From contig CAIIXF020000006.1 in the NCBI GenBank assembly GCA_903813345.2, positions 9,786,989-9,846,988 of the forward strand: a stretch of 60,000 nt of DNA, given 5' to 3'. Numbering within the stretch: position 1 is the first letter of the stretch; each line of letters opens with the position of its first letter. The notes below the pieces were generated by a model, which was not told the DNA's origin, did no database searches, and was given only the letters and a program-made list of their open reading frames with translations. Both the position numbers and the translations under genes were made by a program. Shown here one piece after another: positions 56,638 through 60,000 of this stretch. Source of the DNA: Owenia fusiformis (Eukaryota; Annelida; Polychaeta; Sabellida; Oweniidae).

Positions 56638-57355
56638 CAGGGTGTCTCAAAAATGTACCCAAAAGTATATCAACAGTACAGATAATCCAATCAATATTTT
56701 CAGACATTTTTATGTTTTGGATTTCTCTTTGGATGCTGCCCTTAAGTTGTTCTAGGTCTTTTTGCTTGGAATGAGCATTAAAACACTCCAGAGAAATATT
56801 GAGGATGACGATGGCAGAACAAACACAGAGAATTAGGTCAATTATCGGCAAATGTTTCAAGAGTTACCTTCCAGAGTTATGCAGGCTAGCCTGGAGGCCA
56901 AATGATATCCAAATAAAACACAGTGGTCTCAAATTGATTGATCCCCTCTAGACACAACAAAGGCTACACTAGTATCCCAACCAATACAGTTTCTTGGACG
57001 TCTGACCTCTCTGTATAAGGGGGCTGTAAGACATTGTGAGGGCCTCCCTATTCACCAGATTTGACAGCCCATACTTTTTTCTCTGGGACTATTGAAGGAC
57101 CTTTTTTATGCTAAACCGAACTAAGAGACCTAGAACAACTTAAGATCAGCATCCGAACAGAAATCAAACCGTTCCACCAGAAATACCAAATGTGATGAAC
57201 AATGTAGTAGTAAGGATGCAGATGGTCATCGAAATATGAGGTTACATTAATTATGTGGTGTAAAAGGTAAAGGGTTAAAGTATCAAAAAGGCAAAACTGA
57301 ATTAAAAACTGTGTATAGGGGAAAAAACTTACATGTTTTGACAACAAGACACCCT
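56638..57355. mobile_element. Palindromic mariner-type relic, copy 2
   Basis: It starts CAGGGTGTCTCAAAAATGTA and ends near AAGACACCCTA. As in copy 1, transposase C-terminal sequence (around AAGACCTAGAACAACTTAAG) occurs on the plus strand at right and inverted at left (CTTAAGTTGTTCTAGGTCTT). The middle starts MAEQTQRIRSIIGKCF. Stops and frame changes are frequent. Confidence 0.65.
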
Positions 57356-58153
57356 ATAGATATCGGCATGCCAAAAAAATTGATTCATCACGAGTACTAG
57401 GTTGTGATTGAAAAAGTTAAATATTATTAAAATTGTTCTTGTTGAGTAATTATCTCATGGGACAATAATAAAGCTAGCTAGTGCATTGACATCAGCCTCA
57501 TGGGGGATGTATAATTTATGCACCTTGTTGACACTGGGTTATCAGAGTTTAAAAAGAACTCAGGAAGTTCCAATTAAACGAATTACTTTACAGGCCCTTA
57601 ATTATTGTATATTGAGATACTCTCATGTTCTTGAAAATATTTTCCTAAAAAAAATGTTTTTGTGTGTGGTAACATGTTAAAGTTCAGATTTAATTATCAA
57701 TTTTACTAAAGGAACTGTTAAACATTTGTGATCCCTGTGATATTATAATTGAATGTTGTTTTTTGAGAGAGATATATGTATGTATGTCAGGGTGACATCG
57801 ACCTGACACCTACAAATACTGAAGCACTCATAGGAAGGAAGTCATCTGTATGAATGAGAAGATTAATAAGTCTGAATATTTTAGGAAAAAAAATGTTTTG
57901 AAATATCCTATTTTTGTTCATGAAATGTGTGGTGGTAGTAGGGGCAATGCAGATCTTCTTTGTGGTGTATGGTTTTAAATTTTATCTTTTGAATTAAGGG
58001 TCACATTTTAAATACAGGGTAACCCAGGTCAGACACACAGTCATAATAACTCAGTGGTGTATGTAGTAAAACTAGTATATTTGGATATATCTCTGGATAG
58101 TGATCACCTTGTAATGTGAAAAAGTATTGATCACAACTGTTTTGATATCCTAT
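57356..58153. other. Spacer without recognised features
   Basis: AT-rich. The ORF at 57486-57680 has no recognisable domain. Confidence 0.4.
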
Positions 58154-58378
58154 TCACACCAGTGTTTCCAAAAGTTGACGTAAACATTGAATAACTCTCC
58201 GTTTATATGCATCTCTCAGTGTCAACTCCTCTTTAAGACATCCTCCGAACGCAGGGTTCCAGACATCATCCACTAAGTTCCTTCCTTCTTCCAGAAGAAG
58301 GTGGTACAAGTTCTGGGGGCCTGTGTTCGGAGAATGTCTTGAAGAAAACATTTGAATGTAAAGTTTAATGTCAGTCAT
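58154..58378 (-). CDS. Candidate minus-strand exon, unrecognised
   Basis: The minus-strand frame reads QNLYHLLLEEGRNLVDDVWN then PAFGGCLKEELTLRDAYKRR and VIQCLRQLLETLV. It is less AT-rich than its flanks and looks helical. Possible acceptors are TTTTCTTCAAG and GGCCCCCAG upstream; GTGTGA after LETL could be a donor. No family was recognised, and the extent of the exon is uncertain. Confidence 0.3.
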   Translation of the reverse strand: MTDIKLYIQMFSSRHSPNTGPQNLYHLLLEEGRNLVDDVWNPAFGGCLKEELTLRDAYKRRVIQCLRQLLETLV

Positions 58379-58800
58379 GTTAACATGACAAATTGTAATA
58401 AAACCAGCAATTTGGAATCCTTAACTCATTTTTGAATGAATACCTCAAGGCACCAGACTAAGTGTGACTTATCGAATCTTAACATGACTCAGACATATCA
58501 GCTGGTAAAGCTGAGCCACAAAGCCCTAAAGCCTCCACCTCTCCTCTATAAACAAAGATTACTAATCAGAAAATACAGTTTACATGTTATTTTGACATAT
58601 ATGTAATTGATGCTTTGAACAGTTTTCAGTTGTGTTTTACTTAAAATACAGTGTACACTCTCATCAGTTGAGATTATAGAGCTTACAGTGATATAATTAG
58701 ATGTGTAGCTTTCATGTGTTGAAACAGCATATCCTTTGTTCACTACTTTTAGGAATAATATTTTAAGAAAGACTGTTCAACCCTAGTTAAATACCCTGAA
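58379..58800. other. Spacer without recognised features
   Basis: AT-rich. The ORF at 58546-58743 looks like chance. Confidence 0.4.
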
Positions 58801-58809
58801 TCAATCAAA

Positions 58810-60000
58810 TTGTTTATTTATTGTTCATTATAGTTTAGTTTTTTTAGTTTAAAATAGTTTATTTAAGTGTCACACGTATACAATTTACACTAAAAAAACA
58901 ATTAAAATATACATACACATGTAGAGGTAAAAGAATAATATGTACACGTCCAGCCGTTGCCGACTTATGAGACACTGAATAAAATTTACAATAAAAATAA
59001 TTTACGTCGTTTAAACATACAATATACTAGCTTTGCTAGCATGTAAACATTGCAATCACACATAATTAAACAATATTTTGCTAAATTTGTTGAATTTTCA
59101 AAAGAAGGATGCAATGATGACATGTAAGTGAAAACATCATATCTTAAATCATTATACAATGGACAATCTATTAGAAAGTGTATTTCATTTTCAACTTCCT
59201 GCATATCACACATTAAACAAATTCTGTCATGAAGGTCTAATTTGGGATTATATCTTCCAGTTTCTACCCTCAGAGGTAATACACCACACCTAAGTTTTGC
59301 CAGAGCTTGTCTGTAAATCCTAGGTAAATACATCTCAACATATTCCTCGGTATGAAAACGAGATTTATGGAGTCTATAACTTCTAAGTTTATTACCATTT
59401 TCTTTGTTTTTATTGTCATTCCATAAGTTTATATGCCAATCAATTTGATGTTTATCGATAAGTTTCTTTTGAAAACTTTTAATCTTGGCCTTAGTACCAT
59501 GGATTTGTGTACATTCTTTATCAGTGAAATCTGTTAAGCCATTTTGATCAAAAATCTTAATGACCTGGTATTCCCAGGATTTTCTTACATTTTTGGACCA
59601 AGTAAATATCTTTTTAGTAACACGGGAATTATTCATATTTGTAAGTCTACACCACTGACGAAAGGTTTCCTTAAGTTGAACGCTATAAAATGAAGGCCAT
59701 CCAATATCGCCATTTACAGCATCATTTGGTGTGTACTTTCCAACACCTAGGAAGAAACGGGCTGCCTTATTTTGAACATTATTTAGCAGTCCACGTGGTT
59801 TATCTCCCCAAATACCAGATCCATATGTCATAATTGGTAAAACAAGTGAATTATAAAGTTTTGTGAAAACATCAAAGGTAAAACCTCCCTTATGGTAAAA
59901 TTTAGCAATAATGACTCCAAGAGCTCTGCTAGCAGAGGCTGCTAATGTTTCAATTGCCTTTTTAAAAGTAAGGTGCTCATCTAAATACAAACCTAGGTAT
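58810..60000 (-). mobile_element. LINE retrotransposon 3' part, running off the right edge
   Basis: Minus-strand element: RT-protein C-terminus, stop at 58986-58988, then a 3'UTR of about 150-180 bases rich in T/A towards 58810. The 5' part is outside the window, so target duplications cannot be tested. Confidence 0.75.
58986..60000 (-). CDS. LINE reverse-transcriptase protein, C-terminal 337 or more residues (partial)
   Basis: The frame is open to the window edge (YLGLYLDEHLTFKKAIETLA), so the true start is upstream. YLG-YLDE-LTF followed by YNSLVLPIMTYGSGIWG is the standard region just after the RT palm in animal LINEs. Then come VQNKAARFFLGVGKYTPNDA and LAKLRCGVLPLRVETGRYN, and a knuckle CLMC...ENEIHFLIDCPLYNDLR. 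Over 330 codons without a stop argues for a young, possibly recently active copy. The clade is not certain. Confidence 0.85.
   Translation of the reverse strand, partial: YLGLYLDEHLTFKKAIETLAASASRALGVIIAKFYHKGGFTFDVFTKLYNSLVLPIMTYGSGIWGDKPRGLLNNVQNKAARFFLGVGKYTPNDAVNGDIGWPSFYSVQLKETFRQWCRLTNMNNSRVTKKIFTWSKNVRKSWEYQVIKIFDQNGLTDFTDKECTQIHGTKAKIKSFQKKLIDKHQIDWHINLWNDNKNKENGNKLRSYRLHKSRFHTEEYVEMYLPRIYRQALAKLRCGVLPLRVETGRYNPKLDLHDRICLMCDMQEVENEIHFLIDCPLYNDLRYDVFTYMSSLHPSFENSTNLAKYCLIMCDCNVYMLAKLVYCMFKRRKLFLL

Overview
This window is eukaryotic nuclear DNA: AT-rich, spliced, mostly intron and intergenic sequence, and packed with decayed DNA transposons, foldback elements, LINE fragments and minisatellites. 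The gene content (an animal NEK6/7 kinase, a nodulin-like MFS transporter) and the repeats (Harbinger, piggyBac, hAT, mariner, a Transib-like element, a recombinase-like 'MAA-S-T-S-RF' gene fragment) suggest a marine invertebrate, probably a bivalve or another lophotrochozoan. The taxon is inference only.

Host genes. (1) 1-5148, plus strand: the 3' end of a NEK6/NEK7-type kinase gene. Its most notable feature is two adjacent, intact, phase-0 versions of the same exon (1988-2098 and 2457-2570), which look like a mutually exclusive exon pair covering the substrate-lobe part of the kinase. (2) 27595-29336, minus strand: a complete 481-aa nodulin-like MFS transporter with its whole coding sequence in one exon and an apparent 5'UTR intron. 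(3) 30696-30921 and 55044-55231, plus strand: two phase-compatible exons, possibly of one unrecognised gene with a 24-kb repeat-filled intron. (4) 58154-58378, minus strand: a weak candidate exon.

Mobile DNA, left to right: a hAT MITE with a perfect 8-bp target duplication (5370-6264); a 4.2-kb palindrome whose arms carry two head-to-head decayed copies of one element-borne gene (9362-13536); small hairpin elements near 15-15.5, 20.3 and 31.4 kb; a 1.29-kb element with perfect 44-bp TIRs starting CACGGTG and a 5-bp target duplication, as in Transib/RAG-like elements, carrying a two-exon 45-codon ORF (22795-24088); a foldback at 26.06-27.26 kb; a recombinase-like gene fragment with a tandemly duplicated segment (31.5-32.0 kb); an 8.3-kb foldback (34.27-42.59 kb) whose 1.1-kb arms repeat a 26-bp palindrome plus a CRE-like site, and which holds a Harbinger derivative, a LINE fragment and a palindromic mariner relic; a piggyBac derivative (50351-51033); a second palindromic mariner relic (56.64-57.35 kb); and a LINE running off the right edge (58.8-60 kb).

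Two themes recur. Several non-autonomous elements keep only the first exon(s) of their proteins. Unrelated elements have become inverted dimers. In addition, degenerate copies of splice-acceptor/exon-start sequence lie next to real exons at two places. No prokaryotic features, CRISPR arrays, rRNA or intact tRNA genes were seen.
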